From Ruegeria sp. (GTDB taxonomy: Bacteria > Pseudomonadota > Alphaproteobacteria > Rhodobacterales > Rhodobacteraceae): a stretch of 43,586 bases of DNA. Position 1 is the stretch's first letter; every line of letters begins with the position of its first letter. Of the stretch, positions 7,036-14,106 are shown piece after piece. The DNA lies in NCBI RefSeq assembly GCF_028066395.1, contig NZ_JALCBM010000036.1:1-43586 (forward strand). The letters run 5' to 3'. The notes below the pieces were generated by a model. It was given only the letters and a program-made list of their open reading frames with translations, did not search any database and was not told the DNA's origin. The position numbers and the translations under genes are program-made.

Positions 7036-7392
7036 ATGAAGCGGATATCGTCCGGCAGTGAATTTGAAACCAAGGTGGGCTATTGCCGCGCCGTTGTGGC
7101 AGGCGGTTGGGTTCATGTTGCGGGAACGGTCGGGCAGGGTCGGGATGCGGTGGAACAATGTCGGTCCGCCCTTGCGATCATCGAAAAGGCGCTGGCGGAA
7201 GCCGGGGCCTCTTTTTCCGATGTCGTGCGGGTCACTTACATGTTGCCGGACCGGACCGAGTTTGAACCGTGCTGGCCCATTCTGGCCGAAACCTTTGGGA
7301 AAAACCCTCCGGCGGCTACGATGATCGAATGTGGGTTGATCGATCCGAAATACCGGATCGAAATCGAAGTGACCGCTTTCCTGCCGGAATGA
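7036..7392 (+). CDS. RidA/YjgF/YER057c/UK114-family protein
   Basis: A 118-residue RidA-superfamily protein. The fold signatures are [13 protein letters not shown], the [20 protein letters not shown] helix, [10 protein letters not shown], and the closing [10 protein letters not shown]. Canonical RidA deaminates reactive enamine/imine intermediates using an Arg near the C-terminus (IxRVE). Here the equivalent segment reads [21 protein letters not shown], so the canonical arginine motif is not kept. This is one of the RidA subfamilies of uncertain function rather than RidA proper. I start at 7036 (MKRISSG), after GGCAGGGACAAGG; the frame is open further upstream, but that part runs through the repeat element. 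Confidence 0.85.
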   Translation: MKRISSGSEFETKVGYCRAVVAGGWVHVAGTVGQGRDAVEQCRSALAIIEKALAEAGASFSDVVRVTYMLPDRTEFEPCWPILAETFGKNPPAATMIECGLIDPKYRIEIEVTAFLPE

Positions 7393-7471
7393 CGCAGGGG
7401 GACCTCGTGGTACTGGACCTTGGCCTGCCTTTGGTCCATATCTTCGGGAACAGAAATGCCGGAGGCAGCCG

Positions 7472-7855
7472 ATGGGAATCCTGAACACTCTTTTGCGGGC
7501 CGTGACCTGGTGGAACGGGGGCACCCTGAACACGCAGATTTATACCGCGCGCAAGGGCGTTAAGGTTGGCGAAGACAACGAAGGCAACGTGTTCTACCGC
7601 AATGCCGACGACAGCAAACGCTGGGTGATGTTCAATGGTGAGGCCGAAGCAAGCCGCATCGATCCCGATTGGCACGGCTGGCTGCACCGCACCTGGGATG
7701 AGCCACCGACCGACAAGCCGCTGTCCCACAAATCGTGGGAAAAGCCGCATCAGGAGAACCTGACCGGAACCGCGCTGGCCTATGCTCCGGCCGGGTCGCT
7801 GCGGCGGCCGGAACCGGTTGAGCGTTCGGATTACGAGGCCTGGAGCCCGGAATAG
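7472..7855 (+). CDS. NDUFA12-family NADH:ubiquinone oxidoreductase subunit
   Basis: A 127-residue homologue of NDUFA12 (B17.2), an accessory subunit of respiratory complex I found in mitochondria and alphaproteobacteria. Recognisable are [13 protein letters not shown], the GNVFYRN and [23 protein letters not shown] block, and the EPPTDKPL...WEKPHQEN segment. It lacks membrane segments, as expected for a peripheral matrix-side subunit. The ribosome site GGAGG precedes the ATG. It starts a three-gene run with mlaD and a DUF2155 gene, as seen in related alphaproteobacteria, far from the nuo operon. Confidence 0.93.
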   Translation: MGILNTLLRAVTWWNGGTLNTQIYTARKGVKVGEDNEGNVFYRNADDSKRWVMFNGEAEASRIDPDWHGWLHRTWDEPPTDKPLSHKSWEKPHQENLTGTALAYAPAGSLRRPEPVERSDYEAWSPE

Positions 7856-7866
7856 GCGAGACCCCC

Positions 7867-8319
7867 ATGTCGACACATACAAAGACCGAAGTTCTTGTCG
7901 GCGGCGTCGTGCTTGCCGGTGCCATCGCATTTGGCGTCTATGCCAGCCAGTCCACGGGGCTGTCGCAGGCCAGCAATGGCTATGAGCTGGGTGCGTCCTT
8001 CCGGTCGCTGGAAGGCGTCGGTGTGGGCACCGATGTGCGTCTGGCGGGCGTCAAGATCGGGACAGTGACGGATGTCACGCTCAACCCCGACACCTATCGC
8101 GCCGATACCAGTTTCTCTGTCGCGGATGGCATTTTGATCCCGGATGACAGCGCGATTGTGATTTCTTCCGAAGGTCTGCTGGGCGGGAATTTCGTCGAGG
8201 TTATGCCCGGTGGATCGCCCTTCTATTTCGAGGCCGGGGATCAGGTCGAAGACACGCAAGGCGCCGTCAGTCTGATTTCCCTGCTGGTGAAATTTGTGGC
8301 CGGGGACGGCAGCGAATGA
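7867..8319 (+). CDS. mlaD: MlaD-family outer-membrane lipid asymmetry protein
   Basis: 150 residues. An N-terminal membrane anchor (about residues 9-27, VLVGGVVLAGAIAFGVYA) is followed by one MCE domain (YELGASFRSLEGVGVGTDVRLAGVKIGTV, then DDSAIVISSEGLLGGNFVEVMPG). MlaD is the hexameric periplasmic ring of the Mla phospholipid transporter, working with MlaE/MlaF/MlaB and MlaC. Those partners are not beside it here. It begins 11 bases after the NDUFA12 stop, and its TGA overlaps the start of the DUF2155 gene by four bases (ATGA), so the three are co-translated. Confidence 0.92.
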   Translation: MSTHTKTEVLVGGVVLAGAIAFGVYASQSTGLSQASNGYELGASFRSLEGVGVGTDVRLAGVKIGTVTDVTLNPDTYRADTSFSVADGILIPDDSAIVISSEGLLGGNFVEVMPGGSPFYFEAGDQVEDTQGAVSLISLLVKFVAGDGSE

Positions 8320-8675
8320 AATATGGGCTGCTGACGGCTTTGCTTTTGGCGGCATCCGGCGCCGCTGCCCAGCAGAAGGTCGAATCCGGCCCCGGTGCGA
8401 TGCTGCGCGGGTTGGACAAGGTCAGCGGCCAGACGGCGGATGTCGAGGTGCAGACCGGGCAGACCGAGACGATCTTTGGCTTGGATGTCGCGCTAGGCGA
8501 TTGCCGCTATCCGGTCGATAACCCGACCGGCGACGCTTTCGCTTATCTGACAATTTGGGAGCAGGATAAGGCCCAGCAATTGTTCGACGGTTGGATGATC
8601 GCGACCTCTCCGGCCCTGAATGCGCTGGATCATGCGCGTTACGATGTCTGGGTGATCCGCTGTATGACGCCCTGA
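8316..8675 (+). CDS. DUF2155 periplasmic protein
   Basis: 119 residues with a signal peptide (cut after about GAAA, residue 18). The DUF2155 core reads GAMLRGLDKVSGQTADVEV, GQTETIFGLDVALGDCRYP and LFDGWMIATSPALNALDHARYDVWVIRC. Two cysteines (in GDCRYP and IRCMTP) could form a disulfide. The function is unknown; the family is typical of alphaproteobacteria and often sits next to the complex I protein NDUFA12. Its 3' end overlaps the 3' end of the convergent aat gene by 37 bases. Confidence 0.9.
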   Translation: MKYGLLTALLLAASGAAAQQKVESGPGAMLRGLDKVSGQTADVEVQTGQTETIFGLDVALGDCRYPVDNPTGDAFAYLTIWEQDKAQQLFDGWMIATSPALNALDHARYDVWVIRCMTP

Positions 8676-9271
8676 GGGGTTTGGTTCAGCTCCGCCGCGA
8701 AATCCGCGCCGGCCTCCAGCGCTTGCCGCAATTCAACTTGATAGGCGGCGCGGGAAATCTCGATAGCGCCGAGCGAGGCCAGATGCGCCGTCAGGAACTG
8801 CGTGTCGAACAGGGCAAAGCCGGTTTGGCACAGACGGTCCACCAGATAGGCCAACGCGATTTTTGACGCATCGGTACGTCGTGAGAACATGCTTTCGCCA
8901 AAGAACGCCGCGCCCAGCACCACGCCATACACACCGCCAATCAATGCCGTACCGTCCCAGACCTCTAGCGAGTGGGCATGGCCGGTGCCGTGCAGGTGGC
9001 GATACAGGCGGCGCAGTTCGGGGTTGATCCAGGTATCCGCCCGGTCGGCGCAGCCATCGACAACCCCGTCGAAATCCCGATTGATGGTGATTGTGTAGCC
9101 GCAGCTGCGGATGCGGCGCGCCAGACTGCGCGAGATGTGAAACCCGTCCAGTGGGAAGACACCGCGAAACTTGGGATCGACCCAGAATAATTCCGGGTCG
9201 TCCCGGTGCTCGGCCATCGGGAAGATGCCGATGGAATAGCCGTGGAGTAAAAGTTCCGGGGACAGGCTCAT
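8639..9271 (-). CDS. aat: Leucyl/phenylalanyl-tRNA-protein transferase
   Basis: 210-residue Aat, which adds Leu or Phe to N-terminal Lys/Arg of proteins, making N-degrons for ClpAP. Family signatures are YSIGIFPMAE, FWVDPKFRGVFPLDGFHISRSL, TWINPELRRLY, HSLEVWDGTALIGGVYGVVLGAAFFGESMFSR and FDTQFLTAHLASLGA. It is full length. It lies 48 bases downstream of accC on the same strand, with a GC-rich inverted repeat (AAGGCCG...CGGCCTT) between them that may attenuate readthrough. Functionally it connects with the nearby clpP/clpX. Confidence 0.96.
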   Translation of the reverse strand: MSLSPELLLHGYSIGIFPMAEHRDDPELFWVDPKFRGVFPLDGFHISRSLARRIRSCGYTITINRDFDGVVDGCADRADTWINPELRRLYRHLHGTGHAHSLEVWDGTALIGGVYGVVLGAAFFGESMFSRRTDASKIALAYLVDRLCQTGFALFDTQFLTAHLASLGAIEISRAAYQVELRQALEAGADFAAELNQTPQGVIQRITQTS

Positions 9272-9319
9272 GCAGAATATCCGAAGGCCGAAGGGCCTAA
9301 GCCCCCCGGCCTTTCTGAT

Positions 9320-10669
9320 TTAGTCGGCCATATTCTCCGCAAGCCAGCGCTCCAGCCAGTGGATGTTATAGTCACCGCTGTGCAGGTCGGGTTCCTGCAA
9401 CAGTGCGTGGAACAGGGGCACGGTGGTATCGATGCCGTCCACGATCAGCTCTCCCAACGCGCGTTCAAGCCGTGCCAGCGCCTCGGCCCGGTCGCGGCCC
9501 TGAACGATCAGCTTGGCGATCAGCGAGTCGTAATAGGGCGGGATCGAGTACCCGTCATAGAGCGCCGAATCCATCCGCACGCCCAGACCGCCGGGGGCGT
9601 GATAGGCCGTGATCTTGCCCGGGCAGGGCGAGAAATTCGGCAGTTTCTCGGCGTTGATCCGCACTTCGATGGCGTGGCCGTTGATCTCAAGATCGTCTTG
9701 CCCGAAGGACATGGGTTCTCCGGCGGCGACGCGGATTTGCTCGCGTACCAGATCGACGCCAAAGATGCCCTCGGTCACCGGGTGTTCCACCTGCAGGCGG
9801 GTGTTCATCTCGATGAAGTAAAACTCGCCATTTTCATACAGGAACTCGATGGTGCCCGCGCCAATATAGTTGATCTTGGCAACCGCATCGGCACAGACCT
9901 TGCCGATCTTGGCGCGTTCTTCGGGGGTGATGCAGGGGCCGGGGGCCTCTTCGAACACCTTCTGGTGGCGGCGCTGCAGCGAGCAGTCGCGTTCGCCCAG
10001 GTGCACCGCCTTGCCCTTACCGTCACCAAAGACCTGAATCTCGATATGGCGCGGCGTGGTCAGGTATTTCTCGATATAGACCTCGTCATTGCCAAAGGCG
10101 GCCTTGCCCTCGGCCCGTGCGGTCATGAAGGCGCTTTCCATCTCATCGGCGTTCATCGCGACTTTCATGCCGCGCCCGCCGCCGCCGGCGGTGGCCTTGA
10201 TGATGACGGGATAGCCGAATTCCTCACCGATGCGCTTGGCCTCGGCCAGAGTGGGAACGCCCCCGTCCGACCCCGGAACACAAGGCACACCCAGCGCCTT
10301 CATCGTGTCCTTGGCGGTGATCTTGTCGCCCATGACGCGGATATGTTCGGCGGTGGGGCCGATGAAGGTGATGCCGTGGTCCTCGACGATCTGCACGAAT
10401 TCGGCATTCTCGGACAGGAAACCATAACCGGGATGGATCGCCTGCGCGCCGGTGATTTCACAGGCCGAAATGATCGCGGGCACCGACAGATAGCTTTGCG
10501 GGCTGGGTGGAGGGCCGATGCACACCGATTCGTCTGCCATGCGCACATGCATCGCGTCGCTGTCGGCGGTGGAATGCACGGCAACCGTCGCAATCCCCAT
10601 CTCGCGCGCGGCACGGATCACACGCAGGGCGATCTCGCCTCGGTTGGCAATCAGGATCTTGTCGAACAT
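9320..10669 (-). CDS. accC: Acetyl-CoA carboxylase, biotin carboxylase subunit
   Basis: 449 residues, the normal AccC length. It carboxylates the biotin on AccB in the first step of fatty-acid synthesis. Visible are [22 protein letters not shown], the Gly-rich ATP loop GGGGRGMK, the [18 protein letters not shown] segment, [26 protein letters not shown] (metal and carboxylation residues) and [11 protein letters not shown]. It lies 9 bases downstream of accB; the order accB-accC is standard. Confidence 0.98.
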   Translation of the reverse strand: MFDKILIANRGEIALRVIRAAREMGIATVAVHSTADSDAMHVRMADESVCIGPPPSPQSYLSVPAIISACEITGAQAIHPGYGFLSENAEFVQIVEDHGITFIGPTAEHIRVMGDKITAKDTMKALGVPCVPGSDGGVPTLAEAKRIGEEFGYPVIIKATAGGGGRGMKVAMNADEMESAFMTARAEGKAAFGNDEVYIEKYLTTPRHIEIQVFGDGKGKAVHLGERDCSLQRRHQKVFEEAPGPCITPEERAKIGKVCADAVAKINYIGAGTIEFLYENGEFYFIEMNTRLQVEHPVTEGIFGVDLVREQIRVAAGEPMSFGQDDLEINGHAIEVRINAEKLPNFSPCPGKITAYHAPGGLGVRMDSALYDGYSIPPYYDSLIAKLIVQGRDRAEALARLERALGELIVDGIDTTVPLFHALLQEPDLHSGDYNIHWLERWLAENMAD

Positions 10670-10678
10670 GGGCCTGCC

Positions 10679-11176
10679 TTACTCAACAATGACCAGAGGG
10701 GTGCCGAATTCCACGGCGTCGCCGTCGCCCACCAGAATGCGCTTGATGGTGCCCGATTTGGGCGCGTGGATGTGGTTCATGGTTTTCATCGCCTCGACGA
10801 TCAGCAGCGTATCGCCTTCGGACACCGATGCGCCGACGCTGATGAACGAGGGGGCACCCGGTTCGGGCTGCATATAGACGGTGCCCACCATGGGGGAGGT
10901 CACAGCGCCGGGATGGCTGGCCGGGTCTTCGGCGGCGGCAGGTGCCTCGGGCGCTGCGGCAGGGGCGGCAGCGGCAGCTACCGGTGCGGCTGCGGCAGGA
11001 ACGGCCACCTGAACGGGGGCAGGCGCAGCCTGCACCACTCGGCTGACGCGGACATTCAGGCTGTCATCATCGCCATATTCACGCCCAACCTCCAGCTCGG
11101 TCAGGTCGTTTTCGCGCAGCAATTCGGCCAGTGCCTTGATGAACGCCACGTCCGCTTCGTGTTTGGTGTCTGTCAT
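10679..11176 (-). CDS. accB: Acetyl-CoA carboxylase biotin carboxyl carrier protein
   Basis: 165 residues. There is an N-terminal domain (to about residue 48), an Ala/Pro-rich flexible linker (about 50-90), and the biotinyl domain with the VEAMKTMN motif whose Lys carries biotin. The thumb-type insert PEPGAPSF typical of AccB is present. It is the first gene of accB-accC(-aat). The 149 bases upstream, back to the LuxR-type gene, must hold its promoter, but I see no clear box. Confidence 0.97.
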   Translation of the reverse strand: MTDTKHEADVAFIKALAELLRENDLTELEVGREYGDDDSLNVRVSRVVQAAPAPVQVAVPAAAAPVAAAAAPAAAPEAPAAAEDPASHPGAVTSPMVGTVYMQPEPGAPSFISVGASVSEGDTLLIVEAMKTMNHIHAPKSGTIKRILVGDGDAVEFGTPLVIVE

Positions 11177-11325
11177 GAGTGTCCTCGAAGGTTCCCCTAT
11201 GGCCCGTCTGTTCGCGCGGGCTTGGTCTGATTACGCAGGGTTATAAGCCATGCGCCCGGCCATGAAAAGCGCCGTCTGACCATGAAAAGATGGGGTTTCA
11301 CCGTAAATTCAGGGGTGCGTCGCTG

Positions 11326-11862
11326 TTACAGCGGCATTCCTGACAGTTTCGCTACCAGTTCGGGCAGCTTGCGGGCCCCGAATTTTTCCAGCAGGCGGGC
11401 GCGGTAGGCTTCGATCGTGCGATAGCTCAGGCCCAGTTCCGCGCCGATTTCCTTGGCCGAGAGCCCCCGGCAGGACAGGATCGCCACCTCGCGCTCGCGG
11501 GGCGTCAGTTCAACCAATGGCCGTTCTTCCGAGATGTCGGTAAAGCTCCAGATGCCGTGGCGGAAGGGGTCGTCTGGGGTCAGCGAGCGTCCGCGCGCGC
11601 GGCACCAGAACAGATCGCCATTGCGCCGCCGCATGACCCGTTCATCGGTGTAATAGCCGGTGTCGCGCATCACCTGCAGGCTGCGCGCGCCGATGCGTTC
11701 CCAATCCGCGACCGAGGGGTAGAGGTGCAGCAGCGGCATGTTGCGATACTCACCTTCGTCGCCGCCAAAGGTGCGGGCGAATTGCAGATTGCAGCGGCGA
11801 ATGATGCGGTTTTCCAGTTCCACAAGGCCGATGGGGGCATATTCGAAGGCAGGATCGCTCAT
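11326..11862 (-). CDS. PAS domain LuxR-type transcription regulator
   Basis: 178 residues. An N-terminal PAS-like sensor (AFEYAPIGLVELENRIIRRCN, then the NGDLFWCRARGRSL core) is followed by a LuxR/GerE helix-turn-helix at about 115-175 (LTPREREVAILSCRGLSAKEIGAELGLSYRTIEAYRARLLEKFGA). I start at 11862 (MSDPAFEYAP), with AGGT upstream; the frame continues 48 codons further upstream, but that stretch is not PAS-like and runs into the ScfR promoter. No receiver domain is present, so it probably senses a ligand or redox state directly. It is divergent from the ScfR-like gene. Confidence 0.85.
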   Translation of the reverse strand: MSDPAFEYAPIGLVELENRIIRRCNLQFARTFGGDEGEYRNMPLLHLYPSVADWERIGARSLQVMRDTGYYTDERVMRRRNGDLFWCRARGRSLTPDDPFRHGIWSFTDISEERPLVELTPREREVAILSCRGLSAKEIGAELGLSYRTIEAYRARLLEKFGARKLPELVAKLSGMPL

Positions 11863-11934
11863 ATACCTATGGTGACGCGTATTTGAGGGATTGAGAAGGG
11901 GGCGTTGCAGAAACCTTGGGCGGCAGTTGTCAAC

Positions 11935-11983
11935 TTTGTAAACTTCGTTTGAAAATTTACGGGCAATCCCCAATATTTGCGAT
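11935..11983. promoter_or_regulatory. TTTG(T/A/C)-type repeat upstream of the ScfR-like gene
   Basis: TTTGTAAA (11935-11942) and TTTGAAAA (11948-11955) form a direct repeat with five bases between, and TTTGCGAT follows at 11976-11983. RamB/PccR-type ScfR regulators bind TTTGCAAA-like words, often near their own gene. This is a candidate autoregulatory site in the 188-base divergent gap. Confidence 0.35.
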
Positions 11984-12050
11984 ATTATTCTGAAAACTTC
12001 AGCCACAGCATCCCGGATCGGGGTGCGCGCCAGAAAAGGGCCAGAGGATC

Positions 12051-13334
12051 ATGCGCGACACGCTGACCGGCAGTCGGATACGCGAAAGGCGGCAGATCGC
12101 GGGGCTGCGGCAGGCGGAGCTGGCGCGGCAGGTGGGGATTTCGGCCTCGTATCTGAACCTGATCGAACACAATCGCCGCCGCATCGGGGGCAAGCTGCTG
12201 GTTGATATCGCCGCCGCGCTGTCGGTCGAACCATCGCTACTGACGCAAGGTGTCGAGGCCACGCTGATCGCTGCTTTGCGCGAGGCTGCGGCGGATTCGG
12301 TTGGTCAGCAGGCGGAACTGGACGGGCTTGAGGAATTCGCCGGTCGTTTCCCCGGCTGGTCCGGCGTGTTGGCGCAGATGCATCGTCGGGTGGTCTCGCT
12401 GGAGCGCACGGTGGAAACCCTGTCGGACCGGCTGACCCACGATCCGCATCTGGCGGCGTCCATGCATGAGGTTCTGTCGACCGCCGCCGCCATCCGGTCC
12501 ACCGCGGCGATTCTGGCCGAACCGGGCGAGATCGACGCCGAATGGCGCAACCGGTTCCACCGGAACCTGCATCAGGATGCGGAACGTCTGGCCGAAAGCT
12601 CCAAGGCTCTGGTGGCGTTTCTGGATGACAGCGACGGGCAGGGCGACCGGCGCGGCGTCCCGCTGGATGTGGTCGAGGCGTTCTTTGCCGAACATGGGTT
12701 CCACTTCCCGGAAGTCGAAGCTGGATCTGCACCTGCATTAGACGCTCTAGACTCGGCAGCCAGATCAATCGCCGGGGACGTCCTGAAAGCCTGTGCCTCT
12801 GACGCGCAGGCCCTGCCGCTACAGCCGTTTCTGGCAGCCCTCGACGACGGCGAAGCAGACCCTTTGGCACTGGCCATCAGGTTTTCCACCAATTTGGCGA
12901 CCGTCCTGCGACGGCTAGCCTTCCTGCCCGAAGGCACCCTTTCGCGCCCCGCTGGGCTGGTGATCTGCGACGCTTCGGGCAGTGTCTTGTTCTACAAACC
13001 CACCCCCGGATTCGCCCTGCCGCGTTATGGCGAGGCCTGCCCGCTCTGGCCGGTCTACACGGCGCTGAACCGCCCGCTGGTGCCGATCCGCAAGCGCGTC
13101 GTGCAACTGGGCCGAAGCGCTGCCGAATTCGACTGCTATGCCATCGCCTCGCCGCTACCGGCCCAAACCTTCGGGGCTGATCCCGTATATCGCTCGGTCA
13201 TGCTGGTGCTGCCGGTCGGGGATGGGGCACAGCCCCCGGAACCCGTGACGCAAGCCGGGACCAGTTGCCGGGTCTGTCCGAAACGTGATTGCGCCGCCCG
13301 GCGCGAGCCATCGATTCTGAGCGAAGGTTTTTGA
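12051..13334 (+). CDS. ScfR-type (short-chain fatty acyl) HTH regulator
   Basis: 427 residues. An N-terminal XRE-type helix-turn-helix (GSRIRERRQIAGLRQAELARQVGISASYLNLIEHNRR) is joined to a long sensor part and the C-terminal short-chain fatty acyl regulator domain, with its cysteine cluster CRVCPKRDCAARREPS near the end. Relatives include RamB of actinobacteria and PccR of Rhodobacter, which control acetate/propionate or glyoxylate-type metabolism and bind acyl-CoA or similar ligands. AGAGGATC precedes the ATG. It is followed by the response regulator gene 77 bases later. The target genes here are not known. Confidence 0.88.
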   Translation: MRDTLTGSRIRERRQIAGLRQAELARQVGISASYLNLIEHNRRRIGGKLLVDIAAALSVEPSLLTQGVEATLIAALREAAADSVGQQAELDGLEEFAGRFPGWSGVLAQMHRRVVSLERTVETLSDRLTHDPHLAASMHEVLSTAAAIRSTAAILAEPGEIDAEWRNRFHRNLHQDAERLAESSKALVAFLDDSDGQGDRRGVPLDVVEAFFAEHGFHFPEVEAGSAPALDALDSAARSIAGDVLKACASDAQALPLQPFLAALDDGEADPLALAIRFSTNLATVLRRLAFLPEGTLSRPAGLVICDASGSVLFYKPTPGFALPRYGEACPLWPVYTALNRPLVPIRKRVVQLGRSAAEFDCYAIASPLPAQTFGADPVYRSVMLVLPVGDGAQPPEPVTQAGTSCRVCPKRDCAARREPSILSEGF

Positions 13335-13411
13335 CAGGCTCAGGGCCAAGCGCTTAGTCTGGACCCGACGGGTGGCCGGACCCACAACCGGCCATGGGGA
13401 GGACAGTAAAT

Positions 13412-13792
13412 ATGAGCCGCAAGGTTCTGTTGATCGAGGATGAGCCCAACATCACCGAGGCGATCCGCTTTCTGCTGACGCGCGAGGGTTGGCAGGTTGA
13501 AACTCATGACGAAGGCACGGATGCGATACAGGTCATCGCGGCCGCGCGGCCTGATCTGGTCATTCTGGATGTGATGCTGCCGGGCAAAAGCGGCATGGAT
13601 ATCCTGCGCGACCTGCGGGATCACGCAGAGTTGCAGGCGCTGCCGGTGCTGATGCTGACCGCGCGCGGCCAGAGCCGCGACCGCGAAATGGCCGAGCGCG
13701 CCGGTGTCAGCCGGTTCATGACCAAACCCTTTTCCAATGCCGAGGTCCTGACCGCCGTGCGTGACCTGCACGCGCAGGCATCGCGGTCATGA
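13412..13792 (+). CDS. Receiver-only response regulator
   Basis: 126 residues making a single REC domain. The acidic pocket is IEDE (E9-D10), phospho-acceptor D53 (VILDVMLPGKSG), the switch Thr in LMLTARG, and Lys in FMTKPF. There is no output domain, so it acts by protein interaction or phosphotransfer. The start at 13412 is preceded by GGGAGG; an upstream Met at 13394 is unlikely. Its stop overlaps the next start (13789-13792, ATGA). The symporter-kinase downstream is the likely partner. Confidence 0.93.
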   Translation: MSRKVLLIEDEPNITEAIRFLLTREGWQVETHDEGTDAIQVIAAARPDLVILDVMLPGKSGMDILRDLRDHAELQALPVLMLTARGQSRDREMAERAGVSRFMTKPFSNAEVLTAVRDLHAQASRS

Positions 13793-14106
13793 CGTCCCCG
13801 GACGACGACGAACAGCCAACCCCGACGCGCCCGTCGGTTTTTCTGGAACGCCAAAGCTATCGCCGTCGCAGGCTGGCCGATGCGGCGCGGTTGCTGCCGT
13901 TTCTGGGGGCTGCGATGCTGGCGCTGCCGCTGTTGTGGCCGGATGACAGCGGTGGGGCTGGCGCGGTGCCCCTGTCCTCGGCGATGTTCTATATCTTTGC
14001 CTGTTGGGGCGCTCTGATCCTGATTGCCGTACTTTTCGGCATCGCCGCCCGGCGTCTGTCCACGCGCGATGGCTCCGCGCCGGAGGCGGATCAATGGCCA
14101 CGCTGA
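13789..14106 (+). CDS. Small two-helix membrane protein
   Basis: 105 residues. A charged N-terminus is followed by two hydrophobic segments (about 34-52, LLPFLGAAMLALPLLW; about 65-87, MFYIFACWGALILIAVLFGIA). I do not recognise the family beyond its position. It overlaps the response regulator by four bases and the kinase start (14094) by 13, so the three are tightly coupled. It may assist or tune the symporter-like kinase in the membrane; this is inference. Confidence 0.8.
   Translation: MTSPDDDEQPTPTRPSVFLERQSYRRRRLADAARLLPFLGAAMLALPLLWPDDSGGAGAVPLSSAMFYIFACWGALILIAVLFGIAARRLSTRDGSAPEADQWPR

Noticed and set aside
9359-11230. 623-residue open frame opposite accC-accB
   Set aside because: It is the antisense of two certain genes and shows the Gly/His/Asp-rich composition of GC-rich shadows.
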